The notes beneath the pieces are model-generated. The model saw only the letters and a program-made list of their open reading frames with translations. It searched no databases and had not been told where the DNA came from. 33,449 nucleotides of DNA from Erysipelotrichaceae bacterium. GTDB taxonomy: Bacteria > Bacillota_I > Bacilli_A > Erysipelotrichales > Erysipelotrichaceae. This document shows, piece after piece, positions 15,514 to 24,583 of the stretch. A program made the position numbers and the translations under genes. Positions within the stretch are counted from its first letter, which is position 1. Each line of letters starts with the position of its first letter. The DNA lies in the NCBI GenBank assembly GCA_017539105.1, contig JAFYHQ010000034.1, positions 1-33,449 on the forward strand, read 5' to 3'.

Positions 15514-17028
15514 ATGAACAACATATCTGACAAAATACTAGCTATTTTCAGGAAGCTGTTTCGATGCCTGGCTGTATGCATGATTTTTCTGTCTTCTTTC
15601 GCAATCATAAAGGCGGATGAAGACGATACGGCTGTAATGGAATACAGCGATGTGTACGAAGCCGCTGAACCGGAAGAGGATCTGTCATCAGAAAAAAAAG
15701 AACCGGATGCCATAACCGGCCCGTTACCGGAAACTTACAGCTATGAACTCCCAGACACCCGGGCATTATCGGAAATCATCACGACACAGGATGCATATCG
15801 TCGGATCATTGCATTAAAGAGCGAATATCCCGATGGATCAAAATGGAATCGCACCATTACGTGGTATCTGTGGAGAACGAATTATTACGTAGATTTGTAC
15901 GAATGCGCTGGCTGGGCGGCTTACTGTTCCAATGCGGCATTCGGAGATGATCCGAACGGAGACTACTGGGTCAAGAGATATGCCATCAAAAATGAAGATG
16001 GCGGTTATTTCTATCCCAAAGGCCATGGCATCTTCACCTATGACGCCGTTCGCCCGGGAGACATCATCCGAAACAAGAATGATACGCACTCTGTCGTGGT
16101 TCTGGAGAAATATGACGACCACATCGTCATATGCGATGCGAATCGCGATGCCCAGGGAACGGTACGCTGGGGCAGGATCATTGAGAAGAAGGATGTGCAG
16201 AAAATGGGTTATCTCATCAGCCGATACCCGGATCCTCCTGCTTTTACGGATTATTATGAACAGGCCGATGGCTTGCGTGTCGAGTGGGAAAAAGATGAAG
16301 ATGCGACAAAATACTGGGTATATAGGAAAAGAGTCGGAGGCTCCTGGTCGAAGATCGCGGAGACTTCCGATAATTATTACGTGGATCCGGATGTGAGAGA
16401 AGGAGATTATCTTTACCGGGTGAAATCGTATATCCCGGGGATCTCATGGTCTCATTATTCCAACAATTATGACGTCACCGTCTATACGACATATAATCCG
16501 TTTGACGATGTCCATCCGGATCAGTACTATTTTGATTCCGTTCTATGGGCATATGGCCACAATCCTCAAATCACGACCGGAACCTCTGCCCACAGGTTTT
16601 CTCCGGATGCAACGTGTACCAGGGGACAGGTCGTTACTTTCCTGTATCGCGCAGCAGGCAATCCGCAGGTGGCAGATATCTTGACTCTATTCAGCGATAT
16701 CTCGCCGGATGATTATTACTACAATGCCGTACTGTGGGCATATGATCATCAGATCACGACCGGTACGACGGATACGACTTTCGAGCCGGACAGGACCTGC
16801 ACCAGGGCTCAGGTAGTCGCTTTCTTATGGAGGTTTGCGGGTTCTCCCGAGCCTGTGACGACAGCCAATCCGTTCAAGGATGTCAAAGCAGACAAATACT
16901 ACTACAAGGCTGTCTTATGGGCATTGGAAAACGGAATCACGACCGGAACGACAAAGACGACTTTCGAGCCGGACAAGACCTGTAGCAGGGCTCAGGTCGT
17001 GACCTTCCTATACAGATATATGCACTAG
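15514..17028 (+). CDS. Secreted CHAP-like cysteine hydrolase with FnIII and three SLH domains
   Basis: The 504-residue protein has a signal peptide (1 to about 34) and an acidic linker. Residues about 85-240 form a papain-fold hydrolase of CHAP/NlpC type: C131 in ECAGWAAYC is the likely nucleophile, H192 in DTHSVVVLEKY the base, and the IVICDANRDAQGTVRWGR segment supplies the third polar residue. Such domains cut peptidoglycan stem peptides or amide bonds. A fibronectin III-like domain follows (about 245-328), then three SLH repeats (about 329-504), each with the conserved CTRxQ or CSRAQ stretch. The Shine-Dalgarno is AAGGGAAGGA with 9 nt spacing to the ATG. It sits 45 nt after the glycosyltransferase gene and is closed by a strong terminator. 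A wall hydrolase held at the surface is the likeliest role. Confidence 0.87.
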   Translation: MNNISDKILAIFRKLFRCLAVCMIFLSSFAIIKADEDDTAVMEYSDVYEAAEPEEDLSSEKKEPDAITGPLPETYSYELPDTRALSEIITTQDAYRRIIALKSEYPDGSKWNRTITWYLWRTNYYVDLYECAGWAAYCSNAAFGDDPNGDYWVKRYAIKNEDGGYFYPKGHGIFTYDAVRPGDIIRNKNDTHSVVVLEKYDDHIVICDANRDAQGTVRWGRIIEKKDVQKMGYLISRYPDPPAFTDYYEQADGLRVEWEKDEDATKYWVYRKRVGGSWSKIAETSDNYYVDPDVREGDYLYRVKSYIPGISWSHYSNNYDVTVYTTYNPFDDVHPDQYYFDSVLWAYGHNPQITTGTSAHRFSPDATCTRGQVVTFLYRAAGNPQVADILTLFSDISPDDYYYNAVLWAYDHQITTGTTDTTFEPDRTCTRAQVVAFLWRFAGSPEPVTTANPFKDVKADKYYYKAVLWALENGITTGTTKTTFEPDKTCSRAQVVTFLYRYMH

Positions 17029-17055
17029 ATACGCACTTTTATTCTTATCATGCAG

Positions 17056-17079
17056 AACTCTTCGTAACGAAGAGTTTTT
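17056..17079 (+). terminator. Rho-independent terminator of the CHAP/SLH gene
   Basis: AACTCTTCG (17056-17064) pairs perfectly with CGAAGAGTT (17068-17076) around TAA and ends in five T. Confidence 0.9.
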
Positions 17080-17116
17080 ATTTCTTAAAGTATCGCAAAA
17101 GGATCAAAACAGGGAA

Positions 17117-17130
17117 TGAAAATATTTTCA
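17117..17130. promoter_or_regulatory. 14-bp palindrome TGAAAATATTTTCA, copy 1
   Basis: A perfect palindrome that ends 50 bp upstream of the -35 box of the giant subtilisin gene. The same 14 bases recur at 28075-28088, 51 bp upstream of the -35 box of another SLH gene, which suggests a shared regulator site. Confidence 0.55.
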
Positions 17131-17156
17131 TAACAATGAGAAAAAGAACGGTTTCT

Positions 17157-17175
17157 TGTTATGTAACCGATAACA
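17157..17175. promoter_or_regulatory. Dyad TGTTAT-N7-ATAACA next to the -35 box
   Basis: A 6-bp inverted repeat with a 7-nt centre lies 4 nt upstream of the -35 box of the subtilisin-like gene. The position suits an activator or repressor; the protein is unknown. Confidence 0.4.
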
Positions 17176-17179
17176 TTTA

Positions 17180-17209
17180 TTGAAAAGAGTACCCGTTAGC
17201 AAATATAAT
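17180..17209 (+). promoter_or_regulatory. Promoter of the giant subtilisin-like gene
   Basis: TTGAAA (17180-17185), an 18-bp spacer and TATAAT (17204-17209). The leader of about 50 nt ends in a strong Shine-Dalgarno (AAAGGGGAG) before the ATG at 17265. Confidence 0.75.
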
Positions 17210-17264
17210 TAATACATTAAGGGAATTTTTTCTTATTTTTCTTAATCACAGAAAGGGGAGTTGT

Positions 17265-20200
17265 ATGAAAGAACACAACATTCTTAGGAAGCTTGCTTCT
17301 TTGGTTCTGACGTTGCTTCTTGTAGTAACGGGAACCGGTGTGGCAAGCGCAAAGGTTCTTGCAGAAGACGATTCGGAAACTGTGACTTTCGAACAGGTCG
17401 AGAACGAAGGCAAAGGCCGTCTGTTCTCTTCCAAGGAAGCCGCAGGGAAGATTTCGGCAGAACCGGAAGCGGTTGGCGGAATGGTCCGTGTTTCGATCGT
17501 TCTCGAGGATAAGTCGACGATCGGTGCAGGTTATGCCACGGAAAATATCGGCAAGAACGCTTCAGCCAAACAGTATCGTGCAGGCCTGAAGGCAAAGCAG
17601 GATGCTATGGCAAAGACGATTTCGCAAGAAGTCCTGAATGGCGAAAATCTGGATGTCGTCTGGAATATCACACTGGCCGGCAACATGATTTCTGCCAATG
17701 TTCCTTATGACAAGATCGATGAGATCAAGACGATTCTTGGTGTCAAAGATGTCATTATCGAGACAAGCTATGCTCCGGATGTCGTATCCGTGGATCCTGA
17801 TGATCCGAATATGGGTACGGCTACGGAAATGACGGGTGGCAGCTTTGCCTGGGCACAGGGTTATACCGGTGCAGGAAGCAAGGTTGCGATCATCGATACC
17901 GGTCTTGATACGGATCATGAACTGTTTGATCCAGCTGCATTTGATGTAGCGATCGCGGAAGATATCGAAAATGGCAAGACAGTGAATCTGATGACGGAAG
18001 CGGATGTCAAAGCCGTCTGGGATCAGCTGAATGCCAGCGCGTTCCTGCGTAATTCCAGAAGGGTTTACCTTTCTACGAAGGTTCCGTATGCGATCAACTA
18101 TGTCGACAAGGATCTGGATGTCACGCATGACAATGATTCGCAGGGCGAACATGGTTCGCACGTCGCAGGTATCGCAACCGGTAACCGTTATGTCACGGAT
18201 GATAATGGCGGTTATGTGCAGTCTTTGTATAAAGATGGCGTATTCACACAAGGTGAAGCTCCGGATGCGCAGCTGTTGATCATGAAGGTCTTCGGCAAGG
18301 GCGGCGGCGCTTATGATTCCGATTACTTTGTCGCAATCGAAGACGCGATCGTATTGGGTGCCGATTCGGTCAACCTGTCACTGGGTTCTGCCAGTGCCGG
18401 TATGGTCACGACGGCTTATCAGGATATCCTGGATGAACTGTCTGCTTCGGCTACGATCACAACCAACTCTGCCGGTAACAACTATGACTGGACCCGGAAC
18501 AATAATGGCGTTCTGTATGACGATGATATCAATTATCATACAGGCGGCAGCCCTGGTTCATTTGGCACATCATTTACGACGGCTTCTATCGATAATAAAG
18601 GTGCGACTGGCAATTTCTTCGGTGTTGCAGGCAAGAACTATGTCTATGACGATGGTTCCAGCGCAAACAACGCACCGATGACTTCGATCGCCGGCGAATA
18701 CGAATATGTCTTCCTGGATGGACCTGGCGTCGATGATAACAACCATGTTGGTCAGGAAGGCGATACATTCTTCGCTTTAGGCGAGGATATCGTTGCCGGT
18801 AAGGTCGCTATCTGCAGCCGTGGCAGTTCTTCGTTCTTTGCGAAAGCAAACGCAGCGATGGGTGCTGGCGCAGTCGCGATTATCATCTACAACAATACCG
18901 AGGGTACGATCGGCATGAACCTGACAGGATATACTTATACGAATCCTGCCGTTTCGATCACGCAGGCCGATGGTCTGGCGATCAAAGCTGCTTCTACGGA
19001 AGTAACCTCCGAAGATGGCATCCCTTACTATACAGGTACGATCACGATCGCTGATCGCGTCGGCGTTTCCAATCCTGGCGATGTCGATTACTACACGATG
19101 AGCGATTTCTCAAGCTGGGGCGTTCCTGGCGATTTGTCTCTGAAACCGGAAATCACTGCTCCTGGCGGAAATATCTGGTCCGTCAATGGCGCGGTTGCCG
19201 GTGGCAAGGCTTATGAGAACATGTCCGGTACTTCCATGGCTGCTCCGCAGATGGCCGGTGTCGTCGCTGTCTTCAACCAGTATGCAAGAGAGCATGATCT
19301 CCCTGCCAAGACGGGTAAGACATTGAGACAGCTGGCGCTGAGCATGCTGATGTCTACGGCAAAACCGGTCGAGCACCAGACGAAGGGATTGTATTCCATT
19401 CTGAAACAGGGTGCCGGTCTGGTAGATGTCAATGCGGCTATCAATGCGAAAGCATATATCACGATCGACAGCGTCGCCGATGCGGCTCCGTTGTCTGCAG
19501 CCGATTCGATCGCTGACGGAAAGGTCAAAGTCGAATTGGGTGAAGTACGTGAGGATTCTTTCACTACAACTTTCACTTTACATAATTTCTCCGATGAGGA
19601 TGTTCAATATTATCTGAGTGCAAGGTTCTTTACGCAGAAGATCCAGGATGGCTATCGTCTGCAGGATATCGAAGATCTCGATCTGGAATATACCTGGAAG
19701 ATCAATGGCTATGACTTCGATGCGAATGGCACAGCCGATGAGCTGGATGCGCAGTATCTGCTGGAATATGTCGATGAACTGCATAATTCTCTGGCGGATG
19801 AGGATCTGGCTGACTTGGATAATGATGGCGATATCGATACCTATGACGCACGTCTGGCATTCGAATTGCTGGCATACAACGGCGTGATCGCCAAGGCAGG
19901 CGATGCTCTGGAAATCGAACTGACGGTTTCCGGTCTGAATGCCGCGCTGGGCGATGCTCCGAATGGCAACTATATCGAGGGTTACATCTATGCGCAGGAA
20001 GGCGAAGCTTATGATGGCGCATTAGGCGTCACGCATTCCATCCCTGTCTTAGGTTTCTATGGCAACTGGACGGATGCTTCGATGTACGATAAGATGAACC
20101 TTCTGGATGTCGTCTATGAAGAAGAAACGCGTGAACCTTATCTGGGTACCGTATGGAATTCATTCCTGATCCAGTATCCAGGCGATTCCGAGAAGCATCT

Positions 20201-23200
20201 CTTCGGCGGCAACCCGGTCATCTGGGATGAAGAATATATGCCTGAACGTAACGCAATGAGCAGTGATTCCAAGATCACGGATCTGCAGTATGTTCAGATC
20301 AGAAACGCTGCAGCAAGCAGACTTCTGATTACCAAGGGCAATTCTACGATCTACACGCAGGTCGGCGGCGCTTCTCTTGGAGCTTACTACCATCGTAACC
20401 AGGCAGTCTGGAAGAATATTTCGACTTCTATTTCAGTCAACTATTCTCCGGCTCGTGTCAAAGAAGGAACAGCTCTGAATCTGAAGTATCAGCTGGCTCC
20501 GGAATACTATGTGAATGAAGACGGTACGATCCGTTGGGATGATTTAGGCGATGGCGCCGAGATGAGCGTTCCTGTCGTGATCGATAATACCGCTCCGTAT
20601 ATCGTCGATGTCGATTTCGCAAACAATGTATTTACTGTCGTTGCACATGATAATCAGTACATTGCGGCGGTCGCATTATTTACGGATGATGGAACCACGC
20701 TTGCGACAGAAGGAAGCAAGAAGAATGTCCGTAAGGGCGAGCAGGTCACTTATGAATTCGACCTCTCTGAGCTGGAAGAAATTCCTGCACATTATCTGGT
20801 TGAAATCTATGACTATGCGACGAACCTTACAACATATAAGCTGAATCTGAATACGGAAGAACTCGATCAGGGTCTGCAGGCTCTGTCGATCGATCCGGAA
20901 GAAGCACTGATCATGAAGGGCAGCACGGTGAAACTCACAGTTACTGCGGATCCTTGGGGCGGATGCGAAGATGTCACTTGGGTAAGCGGCGATGAAAGAA
21001 TTGCACTCGTTGATGGTGACGGTATCGTTACCGGTACAGGCAGCGGTACGACGACGATCACGGCGATCTCCGATGAAGATCCTTCGATCACGGCAGAAGC
21101 TACGATTACCGTCAAGGCGATCGAAACGACGATCGTCGGCGGTGTTCAGGGCGTTGATGGCTCACCGGTTCTGTATACATGGGATCTGGATCACGATGAT
21201 ACCTATACGGAAATCGGCGAACTGGAGAATGGCCTGACGGCGATGGCTTATGACTGGATGAGCGATGACGGACAGTACTTCTACCAGCAAGACTGGGAAG
21301 GCTTCATGTATCAGGTGGATGTCGATACTCTGGAGGCAGTTGCCAAGTCGAAATCGACGACGGCATTCGGCGCTCCGATGGAAGACATCGACTTCCCGTT
21401 CCTGTACAATGCTTCGAATGGCGGACACCTGGTATTCGGTGTATCGGAAGGCTATCTGCTTCTGAGTGCCGATATCATGGAGAACACCTTCAACAGAGGC
21501 TACAGTCTGGCAAGCTATCTGGCGAATTACACAGGCGCAAGCCAGTTTGTGGCGATTGCTTGGGGCGGCGCTGATATGTCGGAAGGCTGCGATTATCTGT
21601 ACGCTTTGGATAACGCAGGCTATCTGTGGGAATTTGATTACTATACGAGCGGAAGCCTGTATCTGGGCTATATCGAAACGGATCTGCAGATGGATTATCC
21701 GTTAATGGATGAAACCACAGGCAACTCTCTGCTGCTGGGCGATGATGGCGAGTTCTATCTGGCTCACTACGACGGTTCTACCAGCGTGGTCTACCAGCTG
21801 GCTTATGAAGATGGTCAGTTCGTATCATACCGCGCAGGCGATTTCGGACCGGATGTATGGCCGGCAACGCTGATCAGCGCTTTGGATAATAATGCATCCG
21901 ATGGCAGCAATGCACTGAGACCTGCTCCTGAGTTCGTGAATGCGTTCACGATGGTTGCGGAAGATCTGCAAGCAGAAGATTTCGCTCCGGTAGCGGAAAA
22001 TGCGGATGGCGGTCTTGACAGCATCAGAGCCGGTGAAGAAGCCGGTACGGATGGCGTATCTACGGATGTCACGATCAATGTCACTGCAGATGAACTCAGC
22101 AAGAACGGAAAGATCGCGGTTGTCGTTCCGGCAACGGCGAGACTGACAGGCTGGAATTCCAATGCCGAACATAAGACTTGGAACGACAGTCAGAATAATA
22201 CGTACCTGTTCGCATTCGTCGATCTGGAAGGCTTCAGAAAGAACGATACGATCCTGACCCTGACATTTGCTGCAGGCAGTACAGGTACCGTTAGACTGAT
22301 TACGACGGATATCAATACCGATGACGTACAGACACTGGAAGAGACAGTCATCTTAGGTGCCGCTTCTTCCGAACATGCGGTTCATACGTATGGCAGACCT
22401 GTCTGGACTTGGGCAGAGGACAATCTCTCCGCGATCGCTACCTTCACTTGCACATTCGAAGGTCATCAGGAAGTTGTCGAAGCAACTGTTGAGGTGGAAG
22501 AAACCGCAATGGTGACCAAGTATACGGCAACGGTTGAATTCGAAGGTGAAACCTATACGAATTCCAAGAGTGTCGATACCGAAACCAAAGTATTGCTGAA
22601 GCAGCTGTTGCTGTACTACACGCAGTACAGAAATACGAACAATCAGTATGTCAGCTCTTACACGAGCTCCGCTGAATATGATATCGACCGTATCCTGGCT
22701 GATCTGAAAGAAGTCGATCCTTATCTGGGCGATGCCTGGAAGTCGGCTCTGGATTACTGGGATGATGCTTTGTATCCATTCAGAAACGGCTATGTCGTCA
22801 ATGGCGGCAGCGAAGAAGACCGTTACGGCGAATTACCGGATGGTTTACCGGATGATGATTCCTTAGTCATCGTATGTCTGGGATTCCAGCTGAATCAGCA
22901 GACCGGTGAAATGCAGCCTGAACTGATCGGCCGTCTGCAGGTCGCTCTGAATGCATGGCACAAGTATCCGAACGCTTATATCGCTGTCACAGGTGGCGGT
23001 ACGGCTGCTAACTCTACGCATCCGGAAAACACCGAGGGTGGCGAAATGAAGAAGTGGCTGATCGCACAGGGTGTTCCTGAGAACAAGATCATCTGTGAAG
23101 ATCAGGCGAAGAATACATACGGCAATGCTGCCAATACGTACAAGATCCTGGCAGAACAGTATCCGCAGGTTACCAGTATCGCGATGGTTTCCAGCACGTA

Positions 23201-24479
23201 CCATGTACCGCGTGGTTCCGTTCTGTTCGAGATCCAGTTCTTACAGACTGCTGCCGAGAACAGAGAAGAGTGCAGAGTCCATGTCATAGCGAACGCAGGT
23301 TACTATGAGCCGAAATCGAACTATGCTTCCAACGGCGGATTCGAAGGCTTCAACATGTTCTCGATGCAGGTCGCTTCGATTCCTGGCATCAGCTTAGGCG
23401 GATGGGGTCAGCCGACTCAGAAACCGGCACTGAGTGCCGCAAATGATCCGCTGACGGTTGAACTTGCTTCGTCGAAGGTCAGCCTGGGTGACGAGCTCGA
23501 AATCGCTTCTGCGACATTCCCGATCACGATCGGCGATAGCTTCAACGAAGATTACGAAGAGAACGCTGTCGTCAGCGAAATCACTTCAGACTTCGACTCT
23601 TCTGTCGCAGGTGTACAGACGGTAACGTTCTCTTACACCTGGCTGCCTGGCACGATCTATGAAAAGACTGTGACCGGACAGGCAGAAGTGGTTGTCACCG
23701 ATCAGCCGACATTCATCGTAAGACCGGATAAGGCAAGCGTTGTCGCGGGCGAAACGCTGACCCTGGAGACTTCTCCGCAGAGGAGTGTCACCTGGTCATC
23801 TTCGGATCCTGCGATCGCTACGGTAAGCGCGAATGGCGTCGTAACCGGTGTCAAGGCCGGCAAGGTCATCATCACGGCTACCAGTACGGAAAATGCCGCA
23901 GTCAAGGCAGAAGCAGAGATCCAAGTCCTGTTCAGCGATGTCGCGGATGAGAACGCATACTACTATGATCCTGTATACTGGGCATACGAAAACGGCATTA
24001 CCACAGGTACGAGCGCTACGACATTCGATCCGGATGGATCTTGTATCCGTGGACAGGTCGTTACGTTCCTGCACAGATATATGGGCAGTCCGGAACCGAC
24101 GTTCGCGAATGGCACACCATTCAAGGATGTCCTGAAGGGCAAGTACTGGTACAACCCTGTATACTGGGCATATGAGAACGGCGTTACGACCGGTACATCG
24201 AAGACAGCATTCAGCCCTGAAAACAAGTGTTCGAGAGCGCAGATCATCACCTTCACTTGGAGAGCTGCAGGCTGTCCGCAGGTCGATAATGTTCCGACAT
24301 ATGACGATATGACCGACAGCAGCAAGTACTACTACATGGCTGTTGCCTGGGCACAGTCCAGGAACATGATCCCTGATGATATCATTACCGATAACAAGTT
24401 CGAACCTGACAGAGACTGCACGAGAGCAGAAACTGTTGCGTTCCTCTATGGCTTGGATCAGTACATGAACAATCATTAA
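17265..24479 (+). CDS. Giant SLH-anchored subtilisin-like (S8) protease with dockerin-, cohesin- and DUF218-like domains
   Basis: A 2404-residue secreted protein. After the signal peptide (1 to about 31) comes an I9-like propeptide (about 65-170). The S8 domain has D211 (IIDTGLDTDHE), H296 (HGSHVAGIATG) and S657 (GTSMAAPQMAG), with a PA-type insert before the serine (about 465-590), as in C5a-peptidase and lactocepin. DFDANGTADELDAQ and DLDNDGDIDTYDA (about 816-862) look like the two EF-hand loops of a dockerin. A BIG2 domain (about 1205-1285), a region with beta-propeller-like repeats (about 1290-1560), a cohesin-like domain (about 1595-1690) and a YdcF/DUF218-type domain (about 1860-2005, CLGFQLN, TGGG, NTYGNA, SSTYHVPR) follow. 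Ig-like domains and three SLH repeats (about 2223-2404) end it. The Shine-Dalgarno is AAAGGGGAG. Likely degrades host or dietary protein at the cell surface; the domain calls after the peptidase are weaker. Confidence 0.93.
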   Translation: MKEHNILRKLASLVLTLLLVVTGTGVASAKVLAEDDSETVTFEQVENEGKGRLFSSKEAAGKISAEPEAVGGMVRVSIVLEDKSTIGAGYATENIGKNASAKQYRAGLKAKQDAMAKTISQEVLNGENLDVVWNITLAGNMISANVPYDKIDEIKTILGVKDVIIETSYAPDVVSVDPDDPNMGTATEMTGGSFAWAQGYTGAGSKVAIIDTGLDTDHELFDPAAFDVAIAEDIENGKTVNLMTEADVKAVWDQLNASAFLRNSRRVYLSTKVPYAINYVDKDLDVTHDNDSQGEHGSHVAGIATGNRYVTDDNGGYVQSLYKDGVFTQGEAPDAQLLIMKVFGKGGGAYDSDYFVAIEDAIVLGADSVNLSLGSASAGMVTTAYQDILDELSASATITTNSAGNNYDWTRNNNGVLYDDDINYHTGGSPGSFGTSFTTASIDNKGATGNFFGVAGKNYVYDDGSSANNAPMTSIAGEYEYVFLDGPGVDDNNHVGQEGDTFFALGEDIVAGKVAICSRGSSSFFAKANAAMGAGAVAIIIYNNTEGTIGMNLTGYTYTNPAVSITQADGLAIKAASTEVTSEDGIPYYTGTITIADRVGVSNPGDVDYYTMSDFSSWGVPGDLSLKPEITAPGGNIWSVNGAVAGGKAYENMSGTSMAAPQMAGVVAVFNQYAREHDLPAKTGKTLRQLALSMLMSTAKPVEHQTKGLYSILKQGAGLVDVNAAINAKAYITIDSVADAAPLSAADSIADGKVKVELGEVREDSFTTTFTLHNFSDEDVQYYLSARFFTQKIQDGYRLQDIEDLDLEYTWKINGYDFDANGTADELDAQYLLEYVDELHNSLADEDLADLDNDGDIDTYDARLAFELLAYNGVIAKAGDALEIELTVSGLNAALGDAPNGNYIEGYIYAQEGEAYDGALGVTHSIPVLGFYGNWTDASMYDKMNLLDVVYEEETREPYLGTVWNSFLIQYPGDSEKHLFGGNPVIWDEEYMPERNAMSSDSKITDLQYVQIRNAAASRLLITKGNSTIYTQVGGASLGAYYHRNQAVWKNISTSISVNYSPARVKEGTALNLKYQLAPEYYVNEDGTIRWDDLGDGAEMSVPVVIDNTAPYIVDVDFANNVFTVVAHDNQYIAAVALFTDDGTTLATEGSKKNVRKGEQVTYEFDLSELEEIPAHYLVEIYDYATNLTTYKLNLNTEELDQGLQALSIDPEEALIMKGSTVKLTVTADPWGGCEDVTWVSGDERIALVDGDGIVTGTGSGTTTITAISDEDPSITAEATITVKAIETTIVGGVQGVDGSPVLYTWDLDHDDTYTEIGELENGLTAMAYDWMSDDGQYFYQQDWEGFMYQVDVDTLEAVAKSKSTTAFGAPMEDIDFPFLYNASNGGHLVFGVSEGYLLLSADIMENTFNRGYSLASYLANYTGASQFVAIAWGGADMSEGCDYLYALDNAGYLWEFDYYTSGSLYLGYIETDLQMDYPLMDETTGNSLLLGDDGEFYLAHYDGSTSVVYQLAYEDGQFVSYRAGDFGPDVWPATLISALDNNASDGSNALRPAPEFVNAFTMVAEDLQAEDFAPVAENADGGLDSIRAGEEAGTDGVSTDVTINVTADELSKNGKIAVVVPATARLTGWNSNAEHKTWNDSQNNTYLFAFVDLEGFRKNDTILTLTFAAGSTGTVRLITTDINTDDVQTLEETVILGAASSEHAVHTYGRPVWTWAEDNLSAIATFTCTFEGHQEVVEATVEVEETAMVTKYTATVEFEGETYTNSKSVDTETKVLLKQLLLYYTQYRNTNNQYVSSYTSSAEYDIDRILADLKEVDPYLGDAWKSALDYWDDALYPFRNGYVVNGGSEEDRYGELPDGLPDDDSLVIVCLGFQLNQQTGEMQPELIGRLQVALNAWHKYPNAYIAVTGGGTAANSTHPENTEGGEMKKWLIAQGVPENKIICEDQAKNTYGNAANTYKILAEQYPQVTSIAMVSSTYHVPRGSVLFEIQFLQTAAENREECRVHVIANAGYYEPKSNYASNGGFEGFNMFSMQVASIPGISLGGWGQPTQKPALSAANDPLTVELASSKVSLGDELEIASATFPITIGDSFNEDYEENAVVSEITSDFDSSVAGVQTVTFSYTWLPGTIYEKTVTGQAEVVVTDQPTFIVRPDKASVVAGETLTLETSPQRSVTWSSSDPAIATVSANGVVTGVKAGKVIITATSTENAAVKAEAEIQVLFSDVADENAYYYDPVYWAYENGITTGTSATTFDPDGSCIRGQVVTFLHRYMGSPEPTFANGTPFKDVLKGKYWYNPVYWAYENGVTTGTSKTAFSPENKCSRAQIITFTWRAAGCPQVDNVPTYDDMTDSSKYYYMAVAWAQSRNMIPDDIITDNKFEPDRDCTRAETVAFLYGLDQYMNNH

Positions 24480-24502
24480 GGCATCATATCACTGATTCGA
24501 AC

Positions 24503-24534
24503 AAGGTGCTGTCTATCTAGGCAGCACCTTTTCT
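24503..24534 (+). terminator. Rho-independent terminator of the giant protease gene
   Basis: AAGGTGCTG (24503-24511) pairs perfectly with CAGCACCTT (24522-24530) around a 10-nt loop, followed by TTCT. The -35 region of the next gene's promoter lies inside this hairpin. Confidence 0.85.
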
Positions 24535-24541
24535 TATGCTT

Positions 24542-24547
24542 TATAAT
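24542..24547 (+). promoter_or_regulatory. -10 box of the large BspA-type gene
   Basis: A perfect TATAAT, 36 nt before the ATG at 24584. The -35 position (24519-24524, AGGCAG) falls in the terminator hairpin of the previous gene and is poor, so the promoter is a weak call. Confidence 0.5.
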
Positions 24548-24583
24548 ATAGGTAAGAATGTCTCTATCTTGGAGGAATATCAT

